A stretch of 64,000 bases of DNA. Origin: Phoronis australis. Lineage: Eukaryota; Phoronida; Phoronidae. Where the stretch lies: the NCBI GenBank assembly GCA_002633005.1, contig NMRA01000024.1, positions 513,803 through 577,802 on the forward strand, in the 5' to 3' direction. Every line of letters starts with the position of its first letter. Positions within the stretch are counted from its first letter, which is position 1. The notes below the pieces were generated by a model. It was not told the origin of the DNA. It searched no databases and saw only the letters and a program-made list of their open reading frames with translations. Positions 26,601 through 38,575 of this stretch are shown here, piece after piece. The position numbers and the translations under genes are program-made.

Positions 26601-27927
26601 TCTATCGTCAGTTGCAATGGGTGCAGGTGGCTGGTGATTGGTGCAACTTCTGTAACCGATGAGCCAAAGTCAAAACTACCAGTAAGATTATGGAGGACCT
26701 TATCCAATAGTCAATGTATTCAGCTAAATATTTTCGAAACTATAGATGTTAACTCGGTAAAAGTATATATTTTCTGTTAGTAAAAAGCATGCAGAATTTC
26801 ATGTATGAACTTATACCAGTCTTCTTGTAATTGTAGTCAAGACGTGACATCTTTTTAGGAAAATTTAGCAAAGAAATGTACATCCATAGCAAAACAATGG
26901 TATCTATAACGTTGTCAAACTTCATTTGATCTAAACGCTCAAGATGAAATCTCGAAAATGTTTTTACTGTGTTCAATTTATGCAGCTTCTTTATGAAAAT
27001 CATACAAACCCTATTTTGGAACATTTTGAAAACAATTCCGAACACTGCTTCAGAGAACATTGAACTAAGCATAGTACTTGGAAGTTTCGTAAGATTTCGA
27101 TCAGCCACATCTGAGATATGATGTTCCAAAATTAGCCGAATTTGCACTTTTCAAGTGTCCTACATTAACATAAAAGTTAAAATTGAGTTCACATCTCTCT
27201 AGGTCCATAAAATATTTCATCAAGGTTTGTTTAAGAAAGCCTATAGTTTATATATCAGCAACAAACAGCCAGATTCAGTTCAAGTGAAGCAGCTTTAAGA
27301 AGAACCAATGTATGAGGTGAGATAAATAATCTCTTTGATGTGGCAAGCAATCAATGACCATTTCCAATAAAAAATGCACTGGCAGGTTTAACCCTGTATA
27401 GTTCAAAGTTTCATGAATCTATGTCCGAATTGATTTTGGTCTTGGTAGCCAAGACGGATTCTTTTCTGATTCCATTCTCTTTTTTCTGTGTTAAATTACT
27501 GAGCTCATTAGAAGCTTGCGGCACAAGTCATGTTTTGACATAGTTTACCTTTGGCATGATCAGCCGACAGTAATGAATTGTAGTGTTGTGTTACAGTGAA
27601 TCTTGTTTTTTGTTTGTAAATAGCGCACGTTCTGGAACCAACAGTTTTTCAAACAATAAACACGCATTTAAACCTCAAATTTTTTGGGCTTCTGTGTTCC
27701 GTTGTTTATTTTATGGGAATCTGTCATGGTTAACGTCTTGTTCGTTTTCAGGGGTGTTGAAATTTTGTCCTAAAACCTGCTTGAGAAATGATATACATTA
27801 TATGCAGCCTGTGACGATTCGTCAATTTATTTTGTTCAGTTCACTGTTTTGTTTGATTTCATGTTTTTTAACTTTTCGCCTAAATACAAAACTCTGGAAT
27901 ATGGTAAAATCTGACCAATTTCAGTGT

Positions 27928-28126
27928 TTCCAAAATTGACATTTCATTTTCATTCGTTTAATGTCACTATGCTTGCCTACAGTTTTTCAAAACTTTGTCT
28001 GATGGTAGGCTGTGGTACAGAACTTGAAAATGTATTTATTTGGTGCATTGAATAAATGATAAATAAAACTTCACTTGTCAGCCATATCGTATCCTAAATT
28101 GCGGTGGTGTTTTGCCATAACGGAAT
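27928..28126 (+). repeat. interspersed repeat family member (+)
   Basis: Contains aactttgtctgatggtaggc, gaacttgaaaatg, aataaaacttcacttgtcag and tcctaaattgcggtg, matching the copies at 19173 and 21274 in order. Confidence 0.6.
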
Positions 28127-30200
28127 TAAACATACACCTGTGGTTAGCTCAAATATTAACTGTTCAAACCTGATGCAAATCATATTTATTTGACTAAATA
28201 ACCATTCTGACTTCTTCTCTGCACAGTTTACAAAAAAATCGAATCCCTACAACAAAAAAATATTTGTTTTCCGACCACTTGGACAAACAAACTGGTCAAT
28301 ACATTGGGAACCATGTCTGTTTACTACCCAGATAGTTAATATTTGGCCTACCACAGTTTTCTATAGCCGGCTAAATACCCGATATTGAGCCCCGATACAA
28401 AAATGATTTACTGGCTAGAAAAGATAAGTTTGGGTCAAAAGTTACGACACACCGCGGAGATAACATTTTCGTGCTCACAACTTAGAGGTTTAGTGTGAAT
28501 TTCATTATCAGCTCTCCAGCACTGATAGTGGACCACTTTAGCCTAAGGCAGAGTGCCGGCTTTTTGCTCGCTGTACAGTATAAAGGTAAGATAGCTTTCT
28601 TTAGTCCGCAGCATATGTAATGCAGGAATATTGTCAAGTAAAATAAAGTTGAAACACCTCACTCGTGTGTTAATGCATTAGTGTACTCCCTAATGACTCT
28701 ATACACTACTGCATATGTAAGAAGTGGTAAACTTTCGTCCAATCACTTGTGGTCACAACATCTGAGTTGTAGCTGCTCATACGTAACTAATGATTCTTGC
28801 AAGATAACAAAGTACTGAAGTAACATGAATACCTGATGGGTATGATTAACGAGGTAAGGTAATGCAAAAGTGATACAATGTATCTAATTAGACGCGATTA
28901 AGTCGATAATCTCTGCCGGTGACAATGAATCATGGTTGCTTATCATGTCTATCCACAGTGAGAGCAGCGCGGGTTTGGTTTTGTGTCTCACGCCACATTG
29001 ACTACTTCAGATGCTGTTACCAGCATGTGTTAAAACAAGTGAACGTAATTAACAATGATGCTTTGTAATTAACAATCCTGATTGCGTTCTAATTGTCGTC
29101 TATGATGTCTTTGTTCAGAAAAGATCCGACGCTCTGATTTGTGGTCATGTGAGACTGCGTGAGGAAATCTGCATGATTGCTGTCTGATATCAGCGTTATG
29201 TAAAGTTTCGCAATTCAAGTTTTCTTTGTGATGGTTTTGTTATCTAGAAGTCCGAAGCTTTCTGACAGAACTAGGAGTTTTTCAAGTACCATCGTTTGTC
29301 ATCATTCTGGAGAGTACCAGTTCATGGTTTAAGGTTGTACCGTATATTCACATCCAATTCTTAGTATCCAAGATGAAACAGCAAAAATTCAAAACAAAGT
29401 GCAAATTACTGATGTGCCATGCTCTGAACAGAAAAAAAATTTAGCTCATGTAACATGGCTCAAGATTTCCATACATGGTGCAACACCATGTTTGAATCCT
29501 GGTATAGGCTGTGGTGATTTCTTAGGACTCGGGGGCAGATCCAGGATTTTGAGTTAGAGGGGCCAGGGCGGAGTATTAGCCAGGATTTTGCCCGTCAGAC
29601 ATTTGCACCCCCAAACTGCTAAATGGAATCTGCCCCACCCCCTAAATCCACAACTGCAAGTCTTCAAATCAAATTTCAAAGCTGAATGGCTGTGGATTTT
29701 CAATAGTTAAACCACAGGCCAACAAACTGCCCAAAGTTTAGGCAAGCCAAAAATATATCTGCTACATTGTTGTGCCAAGTGCAAAAAGTTCTACAACAAA
29801 GTACAACAATTTCTGTGTTAGCCAGATCTATTTTGAAATGACAAATGTCACTGGAGTTTCTTTACTCACTGGATAGTACACCTGTCTAAGCTGCTGCATT
29901 TAAATATTGTTCTTTGTGGCTTAATATTTGTTAATACCTGAATTGTGGTTAGCGGCATTGTACCTCTACACAATGGAGACCATCTCACTTGCAAAACTAT
30001 CCTGTGAAAGGCATTTTTCTGGGTCAGATTTATTTCCGATTGCTGAGGGTGGTTGTTGTTTTGTTAAACCTTTTCAAAATATAACTTTCCTCTACACCTG
30101 CGTAAGTAAAAGAAGTATTTAATGCCAGCGTCTACATTTGTCTAATTTTTTATACTCAACGAGTCATTTGTTCTGTGTAGTTCTGTGTGTCGTAATTCAT

Positions 30201-30225
30201 TTTGGTTTGGTTTGGTTTGGTTTGG
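30201..30225 (+). repeat. (TTTGG)5 microsatellite
   Basis: Five perfect pentamer units. Confidence 0.95.
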
Positions 30226-33193
30226 TTCTGTTCCAAGACACACCTCTTGTTTAAAAACGTGATTAGAATTAATTAGATTGTTTCTTTCCAGGTATAAAAT
30301 TACAAATATCTTACGTCAAAAATATCAATTTTCTGAGGGGTGTCAAACTTTCTCACAATTGATTTCTGCACGAGTTCATTCATCTGATGACATTTTCAGG
30401 TCAGTATAGATTTATATCTTCTCTCCCACGAGATTTGTGTCTTTCAATTACAAGGCTAAAGACCACAGCCATTTGCCCATCTGTTCTCTTTACTCCTCGT
30501 CCTTCTTCTGTTTGACAATCACGATTTTGAGCGTAAAAACTGGGATGGAGTGTACCCGGCTAGTTCATGGATTTTGTGTGAATCCGAATATGAAAATTAG
30601 TTTTAATTGATTTTTCAGTGTACATGAAGCTTTTATAGTGATGCCATTGTCTTTAATTATCGGGTATCATTGTAGTTATAGTAGTTTTCAAAAATCATCA
30701 TATTGGCACATATTAAAACTTCCAAGCGGGAGCAAATCTTTCGGCCATTTTTCTATCCAATCTAGTCTTCCGTCGTGATTTTCACTGCCGTGTAACAAAA
30801 CTTTCAAGTTGTGGCTACAATCTCTTCAGTTCCTTTTCAAAAAACTATTATAACACAGTTAAAACTCGTTTGAAAGTTTGTCTGCGAGAGCAGAAGTTTG
30901 AAAATAAAGTTAAAACCCTAATGACACCTTAATGACGACTCTAGCCCTGTCAGTTCATCTGCCAATAGTTAGCCGGTCATTCATTGGCCAGTTGCTCTTC
31001 CCTTTCCAGGTATACAGAGAATTAAAGCCCAGGTGCACGTGTCACGGCCAATGATGTTTTTACTTGTCATATTCGATAATATTTTCTCAGTAACACAATA
31101 CTCAAAACATGTTTAGGGATTATTAATAATCGACACATGTTGTAATCCCAGAGCGGGGACAAGCGTTGTAACAAGGGATTTCCCTGTTATTTATCACCTG
31201 TGTTATTCAAGGTCAATATCATGCATGTTTTGTTCCATAATTAAAAAGTATGTCACTCATTTTCTATAAAAATATATATACAAGCCAAATGGCATCATCA
31301 ATTATGTAAATAATACATGAATGGAAAATAACGTTCTAAAATTTAGCACATCGACAAATTAACATCTTATGGTCCGGTTACTCTGAAATCTGTGATACCT
31401 GAATGTAGGACATTTTTCACACCTGTCGGCTGTCATGTCAGTTTTTATAAACCGTATTAAAAAATTCTGTGTGATTGAACATTAGAATGTAAATACAGAG
31501 CCTTTTGTGTCTACCTTCCAATCAGCTTGCTGTTTTTTTAGATAATTAGTATACGCACCGTCTGAGTCATAGTAGAACTTACACTGAATAGAACCAATAG
31601 TCAACGCGGTTGAGTTTCACTATGCTGGATGGTATATTATTCTTTTCGTAACTTTTTGAGTGATTGGCTTTCTATCTGGTTCCGCATTCAGTAAGTATTC
31701 TTTGGCCTTTACTGTAATGCCATTTCTGCCTAGGTATTGGTTGAAATTATATTGATTCCTCCCAGCCGAGATATTCAACTGATATTGTTTCACGCAGTCT
31801 ATTGTTTCTTAGGAGAGTAAACAAGCATGAATATAGGTGCAGATGGTATTGTATTATCTGTAGTTTATTCAGTATTAAGTTAAAGACATCGATATAGAGG
31901 TGAGAGATATTAAGGAAAGGCTAAATGGAGTCATGGCTGATCCTTTATACAAAGTTTGTGATACAAAAGAATGCAAACAGTGGCACCACCATGCTGACAA
32001 CACTGGAATCATTGCTGTCTGTCTTAGATCTTGACTTGCAGTTGCATAACAAGGAAGACCTTGTGCAACTGTTAGGAGAATTTCTACTGAGGCAACTCCA
32101 TTAAAGTTTTGAATCAGGATTAACATCAGATGCATTTCAAGGGAGTTCATGTTCCTGCCCTGGCTGTAAGTTGATTTTGATTAATAATACATGCTTGTGT
32201 TTATGTACTCCTGCACATTAGCTGTGTCATCCCGCTGTGTATGCATTGCCTGTACAGTGCCCCTGACCATCAAATCAGTGGTGGCCGTCTGTCGGAAAGG
32301 TTTGTGTAGTTCCACACTTGAAGATGGTGATTTTGGAGATACCTTGTGAGCGATTTGAATTTTAAATGAAGTACTTGAGAATTCACGAGGCAGTTGCTAG
32401 GAATTTCAATCTGTAGCAAGTTGTTCTTAGGTTAGCAGTACTCGAATTGACCATTGTGGTGTTGTTGATTTGGGTTTGGTTTTGACGTCTGTGAAATTCA
32501 GGGGTGCCTTTGATTTTCTGAGAAGTTGTAATTCATCAATAGGGAAGTTAAAGTAACTGCCAGGATGTAGGCTGGAAGTCTGACAGAGGTTGAACTGTAA
32601 ATAGATTTTTGCTATTTCATTATGGAAGATCTTAGAAGTTTTGATAATGTTACCTTTTCTTTCGTAGGAGTAATAAGCACTTTTCTTGTTCATAAATTGT
32701 TTCTGACATTTCACTCAGTAAGCTTGTTCCAAGCTTTGTTGGTGAAAGTAAGACTTCGATAATTGGTTTTCGGGTTCCTTTTCTTGTTCGGTCTATTAAA
32801 TCCTCTTTTTCGCCGTCATGAATTACTCTGCGCTGCCAAAGTTGGCAGCCAAAAGTAAACCCAATCAAGACGGATCAACGGTAAAGTCTTGTGCAATTTA
32901 AAGACTTGCATCAGTTTACAAGCAGTGTTTAATTATTAAGCCAAAGCACCTGGCTTGGAGTTATCTTCCTGTCATGTTTTGTTCCTGCCAGGCCAAATTT
33001 CCATCTGCCCGAGGTGTGATTCATGACGACAAGGCGTGATATAAATGTTTAATCCTCCATGTTGGTCCCTTGTGTATAGTGGTCATTTGTGACACAGCTT
33101 TTTTCCTTGTTTGGCCATCCGGCTGTGGGACCAGTACTCCATTAATGGTATTCAATTAGTAATGAATTTATTGATTGGCACTTCATTACCAGT

Positions 33194-33217
33194 GTTGTTA
33201 TTGTTGTTGTTGTTGTT
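33194..33217 (+). repeat. (TTG)n microsatellite
   Basis: gttgttattgttgttgttgttgtt-type run of about eight triplets with one interruption. Confidence 0.9.
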
Positions 33218-33544
33218 CTCTCAGGATTGTGGGAATTAGAACAAGTTTGTTTATTAGAACGTTTACCGGTAGTTTAAAACGTCTATTGATTGTCTCTCCA
33301 GAAGTTTTTCTGGCTTCTTGTCTGTTCATGGCACTTGAAAGTCGTCTCAATTTGTATGGATATAGAATCATCAATTTAATATATTGATACGCCAGTTTCA
33401 TCATTGGAGCATGGAAGTACAAAGATCGCAACACTAAAACCTAGCCAGTTCAGTTCACAATGTGACGGTTAAATTTTGTGTCCTCGGTTTTCAAAAAACC
33501 CGGAATTAATGCTTTGCCAAGTTCAATTTCTGTGTCACAATCGC

Positions 33545-33630
33545 CTTCAGACAATATTTTGAAAAATTGTGAACATTCACAACAAATTTGGGAGTCCTTG
33601 AAAAGGGCTATTTTGGCAAAAATAATTGTT
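33545..33630 (-). repeat. interspersed repeat family member (-)
   Basis: Reads gacaatattttgaaaaattg then gaacattcacaacaa and ccttgaaaagggc, matching the reverse complement of 21274-21360 and the right arm of 22893-23300. Confidence 0.55.
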
Positions 33631-33813
33631 TTTGAAAATTATAGTGATGTACAGCATATATAACATTGTGATTGTCACTTTCAGTTGTCTATTGGAAATG
33701 AATAGTTAATTTTTTATTAGAATAAAATGAAAACATGAAACTTAAGGGACTTTATGGTTTTTATTGCTGGAAAAAGCAGTTGTGGGCTTATTGCTGATTG
33801 TGATGAAGTTTTC

Positions 33814-33931
33814 GACCAGAACTATAAAACAACAAAAGCTGTTGTGTTTTTGTGATTTTGTTACAAATCGCCAATTCTTGCTGTTGTCTGTCAAACTTCC
33901 GCTGAAGTCAAGGTCGCTGACTTTACCAGTT
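33814..33931 (+). repeat. second dispersed repeat family, copy 3 (+)
   Basis: Reads gaccagaactataaaacaac, then tgttgtgtttttgtgatttt, gttacaaatcgcc, ttccgctgaagt and cgctgactttacca. It lies 28 bases before the tRNA-like element at 33960. Confidence 0.75.
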
Positions 33932-33959
33932 AAAAACACTTGGAATACTCTGACATAGC

Positions 33960-34130
33960 GAGAGGGATTAGCTCAGTCAGCAGAGCGGTTGGCTTGGATG
34001 AGGGGAATTTCATGTTGGATTCCATTCCCCACTGGGGCTGATCTCAGAAACATAATTTTGTCTCTGCTAATGTCACTTTAAGTTGTACAAAACAAGTCTG
34101 CATTGAGTTAAAGAAAATCTTTGAAATGAG
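33960..34130 (+). mobile_element. tRNA-derived SINE-like element
   Basis: The head resembles a tRNA: gagagggattagctcagtca with a clear A box (TTAGCTCAGTCAG, 33968-33980), then a degenerate B box (tgttggattcc, 34013-34023), 33 bases apart. The B box has lost the CGA core of GGTTCGANTCC, and an acceptor stem closing against the 5' end is not evident, so this is not a functional tRNA gene. An unrelated tail follows (tctctgctaatgtcacttta). This fits a SINE or tRNA pseudogene. The right boundary is approximate and no target-site duplication is certain. Confidence 0.55.
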
Positions 34131-37100
34131 CCAGCCCCACCATGACATAAGTCTGACATGTCTGTCATGTCTGTGGAAAGACAGTGACCACAGTCCACTT
34201 TGGTTATCACTGTCCATTCATAATGCCAACAACAGAGCTATTGTTGGACCAGCCCAAAGACCTCCTGATTATCACAGCAGTAACTCCACAGTACTCTGTC
34301 ACAAATGAGCACAGATATTGGACAATTACTGTAATCAGCATAACTCATGTTCTTCTGTATTGTGTTACCTCTCACCTGTGTGCACTTTTTCTTAAAAAGT
34401 TCAAGGATTTAACAAAAGCAAGTTTGATAGTTGTTTGAATACTCAAGAGTGTTATTAAGAAACATTTGCCGTTTCATATTTGAAGTTATATGAGTGGAAC
34501 CATGTTTGCTGATGTCAGAGAGAAAGTTGACATTTATAGATTAGGGAAGTGTTTAGGTTCGCCTGCCATTCAAGTTCTGATAATTGCTGTGATTTGTACA
34601 GCTTTGGCAGCTCCTGCACATGACCCTCTTGATCCTGGTTATCTCTGATAGACAAGTCCCAGGGTAACTGGTGAGTAAGGAATCTGGTAGCAGGGCTCAT
34701 CGCTGTGACAACACTGTCCTGGGACTAATCTATCACTACGTTGCCCCCTGCATATTTTTTGTTTTCTGGCTCACAGTACTCGACTACCATTTACGAAAGA
34801 TATCGTATCGAATTCTGTTTATCATTTAGGTACACTTTTCGTGTCCTCTAACCTTTTATCTTCTCATAACCAAGTATAATAGGTGCTTCGTTGTGACGTG
34901 AATTTCTGAGATCAGTGTGATCCAAGCAACTGATGCTGAGACAACGTATTTTTTTCATTTTAATGATGTTTGAAATTTAATCCGGTAGCCAAGACAGTAC
35001 AACTTTCAGCTCCGGGGAAGATGTTATTGGAGTGGTGGCTCCCAATGATTTTGTGTAACTGTTGTCGTTGTACAATTACTATTGAAAGTAGCCGGATGTG
35101 GTTATTTTTGATGATCGTGAGAGGCGTGTCTCATAAGCTTCATAGGTTTAAAATCGTTTTCCAAACTCATACCATGGTGTTCGTTTTTAACGTCACGTTC
35201 TTTCTTTGTTAAAGCTGCATCATTCCTTCCTCCCTGTTTGGCTTTCAAAAAATGAAAAAGCATTAAAAGAGTGAAATTATTTTATTACAATCACAAAAAA
35301 ATCTTCTTGCTGATCCCCTGTCAGAACACAAATGCATGGAAGAATTTTAAGGAGAAGAATGCTCTATCTTTGATGTTACCTCATGTTTTCAAATGGGAGC
35401 TTAAAAGCGACTAAGCTTAATACTGGGTATTTAACGGTATTTAACAGTGATCAAACATTTTCTCATCATGACAACTTTGTTATGCCTGGGCAGGTGAGGA
35501 GTGGATTGGTGTTTATTTTTTCTATTAAGTCAAAGATATCAAATGTTGTGGGTATAGGCCAATACCTTGCAGCCTCTGAAGTCTAAGTGCTATCTTTGTG
35601 CCCGTTTGTCGTCGGTGTTTGTTGCAGAACAATTTCAAGCTTCGGTATTCAAAAAAGTGGTGCGATAAATGTAAGCGTTATTTTTGGACTACTCGGGTAT
35701 CCTGGTATTTTGTTTTGTCAAATTTCTCAACAATTAAAGCAAAGTAAAGAGAATTCTAATTCACAAGTAACATAGTTTATTCTGTGCAACTGTCATAAAA
35801 CAACATTTGGTTGTTTTGATTTGTAGAAGAAACGTAGTTGGCCATTGAAAAAATCAGAAGAGGATTTTTGCCCATTATTTCTGTGCAAAATTAGCACGAT
35901 AATTGTTCAACGGTTTAGCGCACAATGTGATGGATAGGTGAAATTGTATTTTGTAACATTTTCCACAAAAAATGATTAAGGAGAAGCTCCCATTCTTTGC
36001 AACAAAGTAATCAGCATTTGAAAAATGGAAAAATGGCGATTCTGCCGATTATTTTTTTTCTGATGAAAGCGGAGAATTGCTGTACCCTAATTCACTAGGC
36101 AATTGAAATAGAATGTATTGGCAACCCTTTTTGTTATCATCTGATTTTTAGTTTGAAGTTGCTCACTTTCGTGTTGTCTAGTAAAGACGTCCAGGTGAAC
36201 AGATTTTCAACACAAGTACCTACACATCAGAGATGGATTTACCAGCTTCAGTTTAAACCCTAATTTGTTGCCGTGGAGATGATGTTAGGGATTTAATTGA
36301 GTTGTCTGTGGGGTGTGTTAAATCTATTAAGAAACTTGATCTCGGTAATGTCTCGTTTATTATAAACTGGATTAACGGTCTAGAATGACTTTCATATGTT
36401 GTTTCATGAAGATCGTGTTCTTTGACTTGACGTGTATTTTGTTTAATTACAACTTATTTTCTACTGGTATTCTAAGTGAATTCTTCAAATTACTAGCTAA
36501 ATTGGTATTTTTTTACTTTTGAAATAAAAAGTTCAAAAATTGGAAGTGTTACAGGTCAGTGGGAGTCCTCTTGGTTTGTACTGGATTTTCCCTGCTTCTG
36601 GGAGAGAGTGCTGTTTTGTTATTGAGCGTGAACAGGAAATTTCTAAAATTGAAAGCTGCCATATACACGAATACAGTGGTATTCCTTTGTTTGCCTGTGG
36701 GCAGTTATTTGAACATGGTCCCTGGCACAAACTGTTAATTGCTATGACACATGTCTGATTGGTAGCTAGCTAAATTGGCCTCAATGACTAGTAAAAACTT
36801 GGCTGGTTCAAATTTGTACAACAGGTGCCAGGGGACCGACTTGGATCAACCCGTGCACAAAAATCATTTTGCAAACATTTTTGTTTTAACCCGGTACAGT
36901 GCCGATGTCTTGTCAACTGTGCGCACTGCTTATCAGTTGGAAACTGAGATTGTTTTAAAGAAATTGGTATACTTAGCTAACTGTCTTCCCCGTGAATTTT
37001 AATAGAATGCTCCATTCAGTGGGCTTGGACTCTTGATGGCCATTTATTAGGGGGTGATGTCATTGGTCAATTGTTAAATGCACAATCTGGCCTCTGGTAA

Positions 37101-37350
37101 TAAAACAGGTGTTCCAACTGTGTTGTGTGCATGTGTATCTTTGGTCATATATCTGACAAACTTGTGGTCAGTTACATTTTATAAATGTTGGTTGTAAAAC
37201 ACCCACTCTAACTTCTTGTGAACATTCTTGCTATGGCCCAGTCCAAGACTGTTTAATTTCACGGTCAAGGTTGTTATTGTTAAATGAAATTTTAGACCAG
37301 TATGTTATCTTTTCATCAGGCTGATCAGTCTGTATCATTTTCTATTGCAG
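34131..37350. other. non-coding DNA immediately upstream of UNC5 promoter region
   Basis: No supported coding gene and no clear repeat family. If UNC5 has a distal first exon or upstream enhancers, they could lie here, but nothing in the sequence singles one out. Confidence 0.5.
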
Positions 37351-38460
37351 ATTCTGACCAATCAGAGGCGAGTACTGGTAATGAAGACACAGTGCTCTGA
37401 CCACAGTGGTTAATTGGGAGAGAGTCTCTGGAACAGTGCAGACCAGTGTGAAAGGCTGTGGAAGGCTTGCTATATTGTATTTGACTTGTGGAAGTGGATG
37501 GAAAACTGGTGAAAAGAGAACTTGTTCATTGTTTCGGAACTGATTATTTTGATCGCGATGAACAAGCTTTGTGGCTTAACGTCTATGTGTTTAGTTGTTA
37601 AGAGCTGAAGTATTCCATGTTTAGCTGATAGTTGCCAGTTGCACGATAATATCTTGGAACGTTGGTCCTACTGTTTTTTGCAAGGTACCCACGTGTTTAT
37701 CCGGCCAGTTAAAAGTTGGCAGACGGTGTCAGACATTGGACTGGAATTTCAAATTGACAGGCACTTGATTTGAGATTCTCATCTAAGGGAAGTTGTTTTT
37801 CTTAAATAACTGATACCAACAGAGATTTATGAAAAGGGTGGCCACATCGAGAAACAAGTCATAGGCATTGTTGACATACTGGACTGGCTGACACCAACTT
37901 CCTTGGAGATTGTGGCTGTCAACTGATGGATTATGAGTGGTGATGTTTACTCTTGGGCTATCTAAAGAGATCTGTTCATTGTCACCTCCATCTGCTGATG
38001 TCAAGATTGTTTAAAAGAACTCCACACAGGTGGCAAGATTTCTGCTAATTTTGTCCTTCCCTTATCTCTTTTCGCTGACTAATTCCAGAAAGCGAAGCCA
38101 TTGTGAGTGGGTGAACTAGCCTTACTACCAGTCATTGAACATCCTATCCCCCTTGGGGTAAAGTTTCACGTGAAATACAATGTTGTTTTTTGAATAGTCG
38201 CTTGGCTGCCTTTGCTTTGAGTGGGATTGGATTCAGCATTTAGTGGAGACTGACAATAAGTGACTTTGGAAGGGTCAAGTTACTCAAGGCTTCATTGCTT
38301 GTGCCGACAGATACGCTTACAATAGAGAGGGTAGACAACGGTATTGTGAGAACAAGGGAAAAGTGAATTTATTAACTCACTTTACAACAGTTTGCGAGGA
38401 CTTGGAACTGGTCCTGGAAGGATGTGCACAGTTTAGTGAGATTTTTAAGCCCAGCTAACC
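37351..38460 (+). promoter_or_regulatory. probable promoter-proximal region and 5' leader of UNC5
   Basis: This 1.1-kb stretch directly precedes the UNC5 start codon and has no supported coding exon. A CCAAT box (CCAATCAGAGGCG, 37358-37370) resembles an NF-Y site. The bases just before it (tctattgcag, ending 37350) could instead be a splice acceptor of a 5' untranslated exon; another acceptor-like gtgccgacag ends near 38310. I see no convincing TATA box. Two tiny upstream ORFs lie at 38180-38197 (five codons) and 38422-38436 (four codons); the second ends 24 bases before the main ATG. Which part is promoter and which transcribed cannot be decided from sequence alone. Confidence 0.4.
38422..38436 (+). 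promoter_or_regulatory. minimal upstream ORF (MCTV, stop) in presumed leader
   Basis: ATG TGC ACA GTT TAG, with its stop 24 bases upstream of the UNC5 start codon and in a different frame from it. If transcription starts upstream, scanning ribosomes would meet it last before the main ATG. Its ATG context (GGAAGGATGT) is moderate. Whether it lies in the mature leader is inferred, not shown. Confidence 0.35.
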
Positions 38461-38575
38461 ATGGAGGAATTGAGGAGATTATCGTGTTTTGTCGTGCTGT
38501 TGGTTTTGTTGGTAGACAAAACACGCGCGTTTAATTTCACCTTTTTAAACATTGAGAACATCACGGATTCAGAAG
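38461..38575 (+). CDS. UNC5: UNC5 exon 1: start codon and signal peptide
   Basis: Encodes residues 1 to 38 plus the first base of codon 39. The ATG sits in ACCATGG, a near-ideal Kozak context, and an in-frame TAA at 38446-38448 bars any N-terminal extension within this exon. The N-terminus is charged (MEELRR), then hydrophobic (CFVVLLVLLV), then polar up to a plausible signal peptidase site after Ala23 (KTRA|FN). Two N-glycosylation sequons follow, NFT at Asn25 and NIT at Asn33. The donor is AAG|gtaaac at 38576. The phase-1 end joins exon 2 to make Gly39. A secreted N-terminus followed by a phase-1 intron fits the UNC5 family. This exon alone would be unrecognisable, and the assignment rests on the exact phase fit and on the exon lying upstream on the same strand. 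Confidence 0.85.

Larger units (their letters stand above)
23678..33544. other. non-coding DNA, central intergenic part
   Basis: No supported gene. It contains a repeat copy at 27928-28126, a TTTGG pentamer run at 30201-30225, a TTG run at 33194-33217, and a transposon-remnant-like stretch at about 29530-29655 (gatccaggatttt ... cccctaaatccac). The open frames, up to 132 codons, carry no motif I can name. Confidence 0.55.

Noticed and set aside
26749-27147. 132-codon minus-strand frame
   Set aside because: No domain, composition like the surrounding AT-rich DNA, and no sign of splice partners or of a transposase.
29530-29655. Stretch resembling ends of a DNA transposon (gatccaggatttt ... ctaaatccac), with a similar tggatccaggat at 47501
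   Set aside because: Only short words are shared and no terminal inverted repeats or target duplication could be fixed, so I mention it but do not annotate it as an element.
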